This document shows, piece by piece, positions 11,801-21,639 of a DNA stretch of 64,000 nucleotides. The stretch comes from Podospora comata (lineage: Eukaryota; Ascomycota; Sordariomycetes; Sordariales; Podosporaceae), in contig CP071495.1 in the NCBI GenBank assembly GCA_017354895.1, forward strand, positions 2,153,001 through 2,217,000, written 5' to 3'. How positions within the stretch are numbered: position 1 is the stretch's first letter; each line of letters begins with the position of its first letter. A program made the position numbers and the translations under genes. The notes below the pieces were generated by a model. That model was not told the origin of the DNA. It ran no database searches and saw only the letters and a program-made list of their open reading frames with translations.

Positions 11801-13004
11801 ATCTGCCTCCCAGCAAAGAACTTGAGCTGCTTGTGCACCGCCTCGAAGACCTGCCCTCTCTTCTCCCCGTACTTCTTCCGTGCTTCCAGCGCGAGATGTT
11901 CCAGGTCAGTAAGCGTAATGTTGGCCCCCACCTCCAGCGAGTCCTCCTTGAACTCGTACTGTCTTAGCTCTGGGATATCAGCAACGTAAACACTGACTGG
12001 ATACTGCACCGCCTTGAACTTGATCTCAATCTGTGTCTCCGTGCTGCCGCCGACAATCTTGGCCTGCGGAAACACAGACTTGATCTCCAACAGCTGCTCC
12101 AACGTCACCGGCCTGAACCACTTCTTGCGCTTGTTTCCAAACGCGAGTGGTTTAAGCTCGTGTTTCTTGAGCTGAGGGGGAAAGATCAGTTCCGTGTCGG
12201 GGTTGTGCTCGATCAACCCTGGCGGTGTGAACCTCTTGGCTACCTCTCCGCCATCCACCTCTCTCCCACACCCACCCCCGCTGCCATTTTCCATACAGCA
12301 GCCCCCTTCCCTGCCACAGCCCCCATTTGCCGCTGCTTTTACCTTCCTCCCTGTCGTGGCAAAAGTCTGTGCTGCGTTCAGGATAGACCGGTACCCCGTG
12401 CATCTGCACAGGTTCCCATCAAATCCCTCCTCAATCTCCTCTTCCGTGAGCTCTTCTTTGCTGTCGGCCTTGTTCCTTAGCATCGAGTATAAGCTCATGA
12501 CGATCCCCGGGGTGCAGAAGCCGCATTGGGAGCCATTGCCCTTTGCTATCCTTTCTTGGGCTGGGTGTGGGCGGGAGACGTTGCCGATGCCTTCGACGGT
12601 GATGACATGTTTGCCGTCGATGGCGACGAGGGGGGCGAGACAGGCGTTGATGGAGGCGTGGTAGATTTTCTTGGTGGTTGGGTTGAAGCCCGAGAGGACG
12701 AGGGTGCAGGCGCCGCAGCCGCCTTCGGAGCAGCCGCTGGGGGGATGTTAATGATATGCCGGGGATACAAAAGGAGGGAGAAGAAGAAGAAGAAGGAGGA
12801 GGAGGAGGAGGAGGAGGGGACATACAGCTTGGTGCCAGTTAGGCCGATGCCTCGCAGGTATTCAAGAAGGGTGGCCTCTGGGTCGACATCGTCAAGGACA
12901 ACACGGGTGCCGTTCAGGTAAAATGTAATGGTATCAGAATACTCTGTCGACAGAGAGGCTGTAGGAGCTGTGGTGGGAGTGGTGGCTATGGCGGAGGGTG
13001 CCAT
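8809..13004 (-). CDS. hxA: Xanthine dehydrogenase (purine hydroxylase I)
   Basis: Exons 13004-12826 and 12736-8809 (89-nt intron, gtatgt donor, cccag acceptor) give 1368 aa, the usual length for this enzyme. It oxidises hypoxanthine to xanthine to urate in the cytosol. The N-terminal plant-type 2Fe-2S domain has GCSEGGCGAC (from residue 61). The second 2Fe-2S domain has QCGFC (Cys 132, 135) and CRC (171, 173). A FAD domain follows with VGGSTETQIE. The molybdopterin domain shows GGGFGGKES, RGFGGPQG with the substrate-binding Arg, GGTEMGQG, and GVGEPPLF whose Glu (about 1290) is the general base. The end, SFFIAI, resembles the family's C-terminus. A run of GAG/GAA repeats sits in the intron. 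Regulation by purines and nitrogen is suggested by upstream sites (see 13669-13682). Confidence 0.96.
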
Positions 13005-13146
13005 GTTGAAATCGGGGGAACCAGTGGTGTTCGTCCCAAGTGTCTAGTCTTTCTTGGTTGCTTTCCCTAGATGTCAAAAACAGGGAGAGCTAGAGTAGTA
13101 AGGAACCAAGAATTAAAAACCAAAAACCAAAAAGAACAAAGAACCA

Positions 13147-13171
13147 GTCGGTCGGTCGGCCGGTCGGTCGG
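13147..13171. repeat. Tandem TCGG array upstream of XDH
   Basis: About six TCGG/CCGG tetranucleotide units are clustered 140-170 bp upstream of the XDH ATG. They form repeated CGG half-sites, the triplet bound by many Zn2Cys6 activators, with inverted CGG/CCG pairs at 0, 4 and 8-bp spacing. Confidence 0.6.
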
Positions 13172-13668
13172 GGAGATGGGTGCTACTACTGGTATTTATT
13201 AATGCTACAAAGAGATATCACCGGGTATCAGGATGGCATCCAATCCCCTTTCTGTCAACCAAATGGCCATGGGATGGCAGTTGCATGCAGTGGACGTCAC
13301 CAGCACCGGGCGCGTGGCAAGCTTCCCTCCTCCACCAAGGCTCTTATCGGTTGAACGCGGGGGTGCCTCTCGGAGCTCCCCCGCTGCCCACAGGGCTGCT
13401 TATCCACTTATCGCCGGTGCCCGATCCCACCTCCCCGCATTCAAGAAACCTGGAAGCAGGCAGACTGCAGACCTTTGCTTCTGTACTACCAGATACAAGA
13501 GACAAACAGTCTATGAGCTGCCAGCCGTTGGTAACAAACACTTCCACAAAGAGCCGCCTAACTTGGAAGCCAACTGTTCGGTCAACTTCCCGGCAGCCGT
13601 TCGTCTTGGAGGGTTACTTATCGGCCGGGTGGGGTTCAGACAGCTAGGGGACGTCCCCACTCTTGACG

Positions 13669-13682
13669 TCGGCCGCCTCCGA
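13669..13682. promoter_or_regulatory. Perfect TCGG-N6-CCGA palindrome, UaY/PPR1-type site
   Basis: The bases TCGG at 13669-13672 and CCGA at 13679-13682 are separated by exactly six bases. This is the published binding consensus of Aspergillus UaY, the activator of purine-utilisation genes including xanthine dehydrogenase; yeast Ppr1 uses the same CGG-N6-CCG core. It lies 665 bp upstream of the XDH start and 677 bp upstream of the ALDH start. Eight fixed bases give about 0.02 expected chance matches in 1.35 kb. A GATA core lies 47 bp to the left. Confidence 0.6.
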
Positions 13683-14270
13683 CTGCGTGGCTATCGGCGC
13701 GTTCCATACCCTAACCCTGTGCCTTCACCTCTGTTTCACCTTCCATTCTCAAGGCTTCACTCAAGCACCCACTCATGTTACACTTTCAAAGACTCATGGG
13801 AAAAACCCAAGTATTTCTTTCTCAAGCACTCCCACCATCCGATTCAACGTCAAGGTTGTTTTCCGTCCTCGCAACGTCCACACTAACTACCCCTCTCCCG
13901 CCAGTAAAAGACATCTCGATGATTTTACAAGGCCTACGATGCATATCCAAGGCCACTTCGTTATCGAGGAGCTTATCGACTCGGTATCGTGAAAGGCCTG
14001 TTGACCTTTTGTTAAAGTCCCTAATATCCAGTAGCAAATATACAAGTGGGCAGCCACCCCATCTGCCGTCCCCGGAAACAACGATAGCAAGCGCTAGACT
14101 GACGGAACCCCTTCTTTCTCCGCATCCAACCTCTAACAACCACCAGTCGGGACTTGGCGATGGAGCCCTACACGAACATCAGAAAAAATGCCGTTGGCTT
14201 ATGAGCCGGTGGGGAAAGGTGTGCCGGCCGGGTATTTTGCTTCATGCGGGATTCAGCCAGATGGTAGTCT

Positions 14271-14277
14271 TATATAT
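14271..14277 (+). promoter_or_regulatory. TATA-like box of the aldehyde dehydrogenase gene
   Basis: TATATAT lies about 82 bp upstream of the ATG at 14359, a plausible core promoter position. No experimental start site is available. Confidence 0.35.
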
Positions 14278-14358
14278 CACTCCTTATCGCCCACATTTTT
14301 CGCTTTCTTGTCTGTGACGATTTCACATACCTAGGTAAATAAACAGAAGGAACAAAAT

Positions 14359-15855
14359 ATGCAGCTCCAGTTCTACAACATCATCAACGATGAGCTCCGC
14401 GGAAGCGAAGACACTCACACCGTGACCGATCCCCGAACAGAAGAGGAGCTCTGGCCCTGCCCAATCGCAACCGCCTCGGACTTTGAAGATGCCGTCGCGG
14501 CCGCCTCCAAGGCATTCGTCACCTGGTCACAAACCAGCCTCGCCGAGCGTCAAGCCTTGCTCGTGAAGCTGGCCGACAACATCAAGGAGCACGGAGACGA
14601 GCTCGCAGCTATTCTCGCCAGAGAGACCGGCAAATCCGTATGTACTCATCATCCCGCTCACCTTGTCAAGTTTGAGCAGCAGCAGCAGCAGCTTACCAAG
14701 ACTTACCAGACCATCCTCGCCAACATCGACGTCCAAGCCGCCGTCGCCCAATCCCTCTACTACTCCCAAAACGGCCTCTCGGACGAGATCCAGCACGAGG
14801 ACGACCACTCCAGAGTCATCGCCACCCACATCCCCATCGGCACCGTCGGCGCCATCTGCCCCTGGAACTTCCCCCTCATCCTCTCCAACATCAAGATTGT
14901 CTCCTCCCTCGTGACGGGGAACTGCGTCATCGTCAAACCCTCCCCCTTCACCCCTTACGCCGTCCTCAAGCACATCGAACTAGCCAGGGGGATCTTCCCC
15001 CCGGGCGTGCTGCAGGTGCTGAACGGGGGAGCGGAGCTGGGGGCGGCGATGTGCTCCCACCCGGGAATCCACAAGATATCCTTCACAGGGCAGACGTCAA
15101 CCGGGAAAAAAGTCATGGCTGCCTGCGCAAAGACTTTGAAAAAGGTCACGCTTGAGCTGGCAGGAAACGATGCTTGTATTGTGCTTCCTGATGCAGATCT
15201 TGACAAGGCGGTGCCGAGCATCGCTTCTGGGGGTTTCTTCAACGCAGGTCAGGTTTGTGTCGCGAGTAAGAGGATCTACGTCCACGAGGGCATTTATGAC
15301 GAGTTCCTGGAGAGGTTGGTGAGGGAGGTGGAGGAAAAGTATCAGGTCCAGGAGGATGGGACGGTGCCGAGCGTGTTTGGGCCGGTGGACAATAAGTTGC
15401 AGTTTGAGATTGTCAAGGGGATTATTGAGGACTGCAAGAGGAGGGGGTTTGACATCAGGACGGGGGGGAAGACGGTTGATGTGGCCGAGAGTGGGAAGGG
15501 GTTTTGGTTGGAGCCTACGATTGTCAGTCGGCCGGAGGAGGGGAGCTTGTTGGTGCAGGAGGAGCAGTTCGGACCGGTGTTGCCGATTTTGGGGTGGAGT
15601 GATGAGGATGATGTGGTGAGGAGGGCGAATTTGGCGAATGCTGGGTTGGGCGCGTCGGTTTATTCGAGGGACTTGAAGGAGGCGGAGAGGGTTGCCAGGA
15701 GGTTGGAGGCGGGGAGTGTTTGGATCAATCAGAGTGAGAGACCGAACTTTGCGGCTTATTTCAGCGGGATCAAGGATTCTGGCTTTGGGGGGGAGATGGG
15801 GAGACAGGGCTTGCTGAGTTATGCTTACACCAAGTGTTTGCATTTTACAAAGTGA
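14359..15855 (+). CDS. Aldehyde dehydrogenase (NAD(P)+-dependent family)
   Basis: The frame is open for 498 aa, but 14638-14709 is probably a stop-free 72-nt intron. It has a gtatgt donor and a ttaccag acceptor, and encodes a Gln-run that interrupts the conserved ETGKS region. Splicing gives 474 aa. Family motifs are clear: PWNFPL (cofactor and oxyanion Asn), FTGQTSTGK (cofactor loop), LELAGND with the base Glu (266 unspliced, 242 spliced) and NAGQVCVASKR with the nucleophile Cys (300 or 276). The C-terminus matches the dimerisation arm. The substrate cannot be assigned. The gene is divergent from XDH and shares its upstream region, so joint control by nitrogen or purines is possible but unproven. 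Confidence 0.92.
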   Translation: MQLQFYNIINDELRGSEDTHTVTDPRTEEELWPCPIATASDFEDAVAAASKAFVTWSQTSLAERQALLVKLADNIKEHGDELAAILARETGKSVCTHHPAHLVKFEQQQQQLTKTYQTILANIDVQAAVAQSLYYSQNGLSDEIQHEDDHSRVIATHIPIGTVGAICPWNFPLILSNIKIVSSLVTGNCVIVKPSPFTPYAVLKHIELARGIFPPGVLQVLNGGAELGAAMCSHPGIHKISFTGQTSTGKKVMAACAKTLKKVTLELAGNDACIVLPDADLDKAVPSIASGGFFNAGQVCVASKRIYVHEGIYDEFLERLVREVEEKYQVQEDGTVPSVFGPVDNKLQFEIVKGIIEDCKRRGFDIRTGGKTVDVAESGKGFWLEPTIVSRPEEGSLLVQEEQFGPVLPILGWSDEDDVVRRANLANAGLGASVYSRDLKEAERVARRLEAGSVWINQSERPNFAAYFSGIKDSGFGGEMGRQGLLSYAYTKCLHFTK

Positions 15856-16661
15856 GGGAGGAGGATGTGAAGGGTTACCCATGTGGGTGTAGCTACTTTA
15901 TCATGAGCAATCATGAACAGGGGAAGCCAACCCGAGGCAGCACCAGCCCCTCTTCCCCAGATTTTGAGCCTTGGCAATGAGGAGCTTCCCCACAAACGGA
16001 GGCGGGCAGCGTGCCAAGAACCCGCTCAAGTGTGCTACTCTCGTCTCCGAAATCCGTTCAACACCTCGAGTCCAACAATCCCGGTCTCTGGAAAGACAAA
16101 CTTCAATCTTTGATATTGGCCTTGATAGCGAGTTCCTCACAGAGGGGGAGATACGGTAGACCGAGCTTCCTCAAAATCAGAACTCGTCGCAGCAAATGGT
16201 CGAATCTCGCCAAGACCAGGCATCACATGGCAGCAGCCTTCTCTCGATGGGCATCGTCACCTCACCAAAAGGGTCACCAATTCGTCTCTTGAAGTAAACC
16301 CTTACAGATCTACAAGCTAAAGCAAACAACACGTTGAAGCGCTCATCTCCACGATCTCTCGAATCAGAGATAACCGAGACGCGAACCCTCTCGAGTGCTC
16401 AGCTGTGGCAACATGCTGGCTAGCTTCAGATGCCTCGGCACAGCACCCCAATCCCCGCATTTCAAATGCTGGGGAAGCAAACGTGGGGAAGCCGTTTGTC
16501 TCCCTTTCATTGGGACCTGCGTTCTTGGACCGGGGTGTAGGTATCAGTGAGCACCTTCAGATATAAAACCGTCTTTCGCTTCACTCTTTCTTTCTTGATA
16601 CCGCTTGTTTTGATCATTCAACCTTGGCAACAAACATCCCCCCTCACACACAACAATCACA
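15856..16661. promoter_or_regulatory. Intergenic region upstream of the thiolase-like gene
   Basis: This 806-bp region holds the ALDH 3' UTR and the thiolase promoter. A TATA-like ATATAAAA at 16561-16568 lies about 100 bp before the ATG. Frames here lack domains and ATG starts of interest. Confidence 0.5.
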
Positions 16662-18106
16662 ATGGCACCCAAATCCAAAGCCCCCGTCTACGTCCTCGGC
16701 GTAGGCATGACCAAGTTCATCAAGCCCCGCGGCAAGGTAGACTACACCGAGCTCGGCTACGAAGCCGGCATCAAAGCCCTCCTCGACGCCGGCATCACCT
16801 ACGACGACGTCGACAATGGCGTCGCTTGCTTTTGCTACGGCGATTCCACCTCTGGCCAGCGTGTCTTTTACCAGTTTGGCATGACGCAGATTCCCATCGT
16901 CAACGTCAACAACAACTGCTCTACTGGGTCTACTGGTCTCTACATGGGCCGGACTCTCATTGCGTCTGGAGCGTCTGATTGCGCCTTGGTGGTGGGCTGG
17001 GAGAAGATGATGCCCGGAAGCTTGGGCTCTCACTGGAACGACAGGGAGAACCCCATCGGCACGACGTATGTGATGATGGCGCAGACCAGGGGGTTGAGCA
17101 AGGCCCCGGGGGCGCCGCAGATCTTCGGGAATGCTGGGAGGGAGTACATGGAGAAGTGAGCTTCCTCTTGGTCGCATCTTTGTGACATGCATCACTGACG
17201 CACGACTTCAGGTATGGCGCCAAAAAAGAGGACTTTGCCGAGATCGCCCGCATCAACCACGCCCACTCCGTCAACAACCCCTACTCTCAGTTCCAGGACG
17301 TCTACACCCTCGAGCAGATCATGCAGTCCCCCGCCGTCCACGAGCCCCTCACCAAGCTCCAGTGCTGCCCTACCTCTGACGGTGGTGCCGCCGCCGTCCT
17401 GGTCTCCCAATCCTTCCTCGACGCCCACCCCCACCTCAAAGACCGCGCCATTCTCATCGCTGGTCAGGCTCTCACCACCGACGCGCCATCGCTCTTCTCC
17501 AAGTCCTCCATTGATCTTGTGGGCCGGGAGATGACCCAGCGCGCGGCTGAGATCGCCCTGGGGGAAGCAGGCATCACGGCTAGAGACTGCCAAGTCTGCG
17601 AACTCCACGACTGCTTTTCCGCCAACGAGATGTGTCTTATTGACGCCCTTGGGTTGTCCGAGCCGGGCAAGGCGCACGAGTTTGTCAGGAGCGGGGCGAT
17701 CACTTACGGGCCCAACACCAAGGTTGTGGTGAATCCTTCTGGGGGGTTGATCTCGAAGGGGCACCCGCTCGGGGCGACGGGTATCGCGCAGTGTGCCGAG
17801 CTGGTCTGGCATCTGAGGGGGTGGGCTAACAACCGGGCGGTGAAGGGGACGAAGTATGCGCTGCAGCATAATTTGGGGTTGGGGGGCGCGGCGGTGGTGA
17901 CTGTTTACAAGAGGCCTGATGGGCAGGAGGCGAGCGTGTTGGGGAGTGAGGAGGTGGGGAGGGTGAGTGGGGTTGGGTATAACCCGGCGGTGGAGGCGAG
18001 GGGGTTTACGGAGGAGCAGGCTGACAAGGTGAGGAGTAAGAGGAGGAGTGAGTTTGCGTTGACGAAGACGCTGCAGTTGATGAAGCAGGCTCAGGCGAAG
18101 GTTTAG
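16662..18106 (+). CDS. Thiolase-like enzyme of the SCP-x/lipid-transfer thiolase type
   Basis: Exons 16662-17155 and 17212-18106 (56-nt intron, gtgagc donor, ttcag acceptor) give 462 aa. The N-terminal half has the thiolase nucleophile Cys in NNNCSTGSTG (about residue 86). The C-terminal half has CELHDCFSANE and GHPLGATG, the histidine and glycine motifs of SCP-x-type thiolases. These enzymes cleave 3-ketoacyl-CoA, often branched-chain or sterol side-chain derived, and normally sit in peroxisomes. The SCP2 sterol-carrier domain that is fused in animal SCP-x is absent. The C-terminus AQAKV is not a canonical PTS1, and no PTS2 is evident near the start, so location is uncertain. Confidence 0.88.
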
Positions 18107-18450
18107 GGGGGCTGCAGGATGGGTTGTATATATGGTATGGTATGGTATGTGTGGACATGATTGCGTTTGCTTTTGAGACAATATTGAACTTTTGTTGAAA
18201 ATCCGGCCGTGGTTCAGTTCGTCCCATCGAACATGAGGCAATTTTTATTTGTACAAGGCCATCCAGCCCCTCGTGTTCTCTCGGCTATCCACCAACGCCT
18301 TGCTGCCTCCTGATGTGTGTTCTTCGTGATCGCCTGCCCAATCTCCCAACGGCGTCCATGTCCCATGTATAATCAAGCCTGTCTAAAGAAAGAGTTTCAC
18401 CCACGCCCGCTCAACCCTGCGGGATACGAAACATTCATACCCATCACAGA
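18107..18450. other. Intergenic, convergent
   Basis: This 344-bp stretch between convergent genes contains a short (GGTAT)n-like run near 18135 and presumably both 3' UTRs. Confidence 0.4.
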
Positions 18451-18832
18451 TTACCTCGCCGGCCCTCCCCTGATCATAACCTCCCAATCGGCCATCTCCT
18501 CGCTTTCCTCTGCCCGATCGTCAAAAGTAACACTCCCCCTCTTGACCCTCGCCTTTGGGGGTGGAACGATAACCACCGAGTTTCTGGCTCCCCTTCTTGA
18601 GCCCTCACCGCGCGTTACTCCCACACCACTACCGGACGATGATGATGCTTCCCCAGCAGCACGATCCGGCACGTAATCAACGTTGACCTCCTCCACGACC
18701 TCCACACTCACAGTCTTGATGATCCCCCTCGGCCACCAGTTCCCCGACTCGAGGTCGATCTCCTCGCCCTCAAAGTAAGTCCCTTCATCATCGCTACTGC
18801 TATGCCTGTCATCGTCATACTTGTCGTGGTGG

Positions 18833-18872
<40 letters not shown>

Positions 18873-20063
18873 ACCGGAAGAAACTCCCCAGGCTGCTCAC
18901 GCTGGCGGAGTGCCCCTGTCTGTTGTGTCCGTTTGACACTTCGGCTGCTGTGCTGTTGTTGTGGAGTGATTTGTGGGAGCTGGCGCGGGAGGAGGCACGG
19001 GTGATGGTTCGAGTGATGCTCCCCGCTCTGCTTGACGAGGACTTGCCTGTCTTTCTGCTCCTTGATGTGCCCGTGGAGGAGGTGCTCTGGAATGGAGTCC
19101 TCCGCCTGGACCCCTTCCGGCGTGAGGCAAACAGCGTCCCAAAGGTTAATATATTCGCCGCGACCAGACCCAGATTTTGCTCCAGGGTCGCCATGAGGCT
19201 GGCGTAGGAGTGATCGGGGGTGTAAACTCCAAGCCCGCTTGTTTGTGCCGTCCTTGCTGTCCCGACAATGGCGAAGATTCCCGACCTGAGTAGGGTCATC
19301 ACATGTTAGCAACCCCCCTCCTCTTCTCACAAACTCGAAAGATGAAAACCCACGCAGAACAAACCCCAAACGCCCCCCAGTACTCCCACCCCGTGTTCCC
19401 ATCCCCCAAACCCCTGCCAAAAATCACAACCGAGAACCCCCCCAAGAAAAACCAAGTAAAAACCCCAAACGCCCCCTGGAAAAACCCAAAATCCCTCTGC
19501 ACACCCACGTCCCAGCAACTCCCCTCCACCTCCCCCCCCCTCCAGATCTTTTCGAGCGGTCTACACTGCAAGTTCACCGTCAAGGCGAAAGCAAAATTCA
19601 CCACGGCCATAACGAGCACCAACCCCCCCAACAAAAACCGCCATTGGCTCCCCTTCCGGGAAAGAACCCTCATGTAGACAAGACAGATGGCTATCTTGCT
19701 GAAGGTGACACTCATGAGATACCACGGCCGGCCCAGAACGTCGTATTCAAGTGCCCGGACGGGGGAAGAGGTGGTGGACTCGACGAGGGTGAAGCTTGTC
19801 GAGATGAGGGCTACTAGCTACAACCTCTGTCAGTACATAACGGGAAGAGGTCATGGAGGGGGGCGTACCGTGGCGATGAGGCTTCCCCAGTCGTCAGCCT
19901 TGTATCTACCATTCCCAGCTCTGTGTTGTCGTGGAAGGCAAAAGAATCGCACAAATGTTGTTGAGAAGGCGGATGCTGCTGTAGCCAGCGAGAAGGAAAG
20001 GAGGACGGGGCCGAGGGAGAGGTCCGCCTCTAGCGGTGGTGGTGTTGGTTGGGAAGGGTCCAT
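18451..20063 (-). CDS. SAT4/rhodopsin-domain fungal integral membrane protein
   Basis: The proposed exons 20063-19869, 19817-19354 and 19285-18451 join in phase to 497 aa, with introns of 51 and 68 nt. The second intron contains a gctaac branch point. The N-terminal ~270 residues hold several membrane segments with the family pattern: DDWGSLIA, SKIAICLVYMRVL, CRPLEKIW..GSCWD, and YASLMATLEQNLGLVAANI at the last helix. This is the fungal 'rhodopsin domain' family (not opsin), of unknown function. The ~230-residue cytosolic tail is Ser/Arg-rich with a 12-residue Asn run encoded by a trinucleotide repeat. The second intron's donor is the least certain part of the model. Confidence 0.75.
18832..18867. 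repeat. (GTT)12 microsatellite encoding a poly-Asn run
   Basis: Twelve near-perfect GTT units on the plus strand encode consecutive Asn residues in the minus-strand membrane protein. Length polymorphism between strains would be expected. Confidence 0.9.
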
Positions 20064-21639
20064 GATGACCTGTCATCTGTTACGTTACTCGCAAAATTAT
20101 ATTCAGAAAAATAAAATAAAAATGTCATGATGATGATGCCCTCGTCATGGTCAATGTTGATGTCCCAGCCACAACAGAAACAGGTGAAAAGGAGACTAAA
20201 ACATCACACGCCAGGGAGAAGAAAAATTGGGCAAGTTGGAGCTATAAGACACGGGATCACGACATTTTTCTTTTTCGTTTTGAGAGAACACAACAACACC
20301 CCAGAGATTTCATGCTATACCATCACCCATCACCTGGTCAGCCTATATCTTGGCTGGCGGGCGGGCGGGTAAAAAGAGTGAACAAATGAATGAATGAATG
20401 AATGGGTGATCACCTCCTCCAACTGAAACCTTCCCTTTATCAAAACATTCTAGTTCTTACCAAGGGGGATATCATATGGTTCCGGTCCCCCCCCCCCGAA
20501 CGCTTCGCTCAACTCGGAGGTTTGAGCTTCATTAGGGAGGTAGAAACATGAAGAGATATGAGAAAAGACAATGACTACCCTGCCTTCTACAAAACGGTCT
20601 GGACCAGAGTGGATGACAAGAGCCGAAAGCTCCCTCCCGTGTTATGCGGGATAGGTTATGCTTGGTTGATCGCATAGACTTTATAAAAGCCCCGTAAAGA
20701 ACAAGGGAAGTACCGAGCTGGGGTTGGGTAACGGAGGCGGCTATTGGGGTGCTAGGGGGGTGGAGAAAGATGCTATGAAACGGGCGTCTGGCAGGGTCGC
20801 TAGCTAGGTAGGTAGGTGGGTGAGGGATATAGAAAAGAGAGTTAGCGTTGCGAGTGAAAGGCTTGGTTCTAAAGTCTCAAACACTGATACCGATGTTAAC
20901 TTACCATGGATAGTTGAGGTGAGGTTGATGAGGCATCGAGCGCCAACATGTCGACATTCGGATGGAAAGAGAGCATCGCAGCCATCGCAACTTCAACTTC
21001 CGAAAGTCAAAGCCCATCCTCAAAGCTGAAAACACTCCAAATCTCTCTCGAAATCGGACACCCGGTCGCATAAAGTTCCTCTTGTCCCTCTCTCGCCTGA
21101 TATGTTTACATTGTGTGATCGCCATCCAATCGAAGGCTACTGGAACAACCTCTAACAAGCGCACGGCCCCCTCCCCCCTCTTTCTCACCCCGGCACACAT
21201 CAACGGTCCGTGGTGTCTTCCAAAAATGGCAGCAAAAGACAGGCAAGGCGTTTAAAGCTCCGGAGCTGAGACTTCAGCTGTGAGCCGCATGAACTTGTGT
21301 ATTCAGGCAAAAATGGTGATGGTCAGCTCGGTGCCGGAGGTTGGGGTGAGTGTAGGTGAACCAAAGGTGGGTGACGAAGGTGAGCGTGTTATGTCTTTCT
21401 TTCAACATCTGCTTATACCGCTGTATATCGGGTCCCATTCTCATCTTCCATGTCGTGAGATGCTTAGCCTCATATGTATGTACATGTCTATCTAGTATAC
21501 AACAAGCATCTCCATCGATGCTGTGTCCCTCCCAGCCCTCCCATTTTGTTTCTCTTATGTGACAAAATGCCGCCCAAAAAACATGTTACATGCCCCCTCC
21601 TGTATTTTCCCAACCCATCTCATTTTGCAAATATCTCTT
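20064..21639. other. Intergenic region of about 1.6 kb
   Basis: No convincing gene was found. Features are a short (GAAT)n run near 20387-20404, a poly-C run near 20489-20500 and a (TAGG)n run near 20806-20818. It holds the promoter of the rhodopsin-domain gene on the left and the 3' region of the PPR gene on the right. Confidence 0.45.

Larger units (their letters stand above)
13005..14358. promoter_or_regulatory. Shared divergent promoter region of XDH and ALDH
   Basis: This 1354-bp non-coding region separates the divergent XDH and aldehyde dehydrogenase genes. It contains a palindromic UaY-type site, a tandem TCGG array, and six TTATC (GATAA) cores at 13400, 13408, 13618, 13961, 13973 and 14284, plus CGATAG near 14083. 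Part of a degenerate 20-22-bp repeat lies at about 13929-14021. Which gene each site serves cannot be told from sequence alone. Confidence 0.6.

Noticed and set aside
14359-18106. ALDH and thiolase as a catabolic cluster with XDH
   Set aside because: Their reactions do not form one pathway with purine oxidation. Only the shared XDH/ALDH upstream region supports any link.
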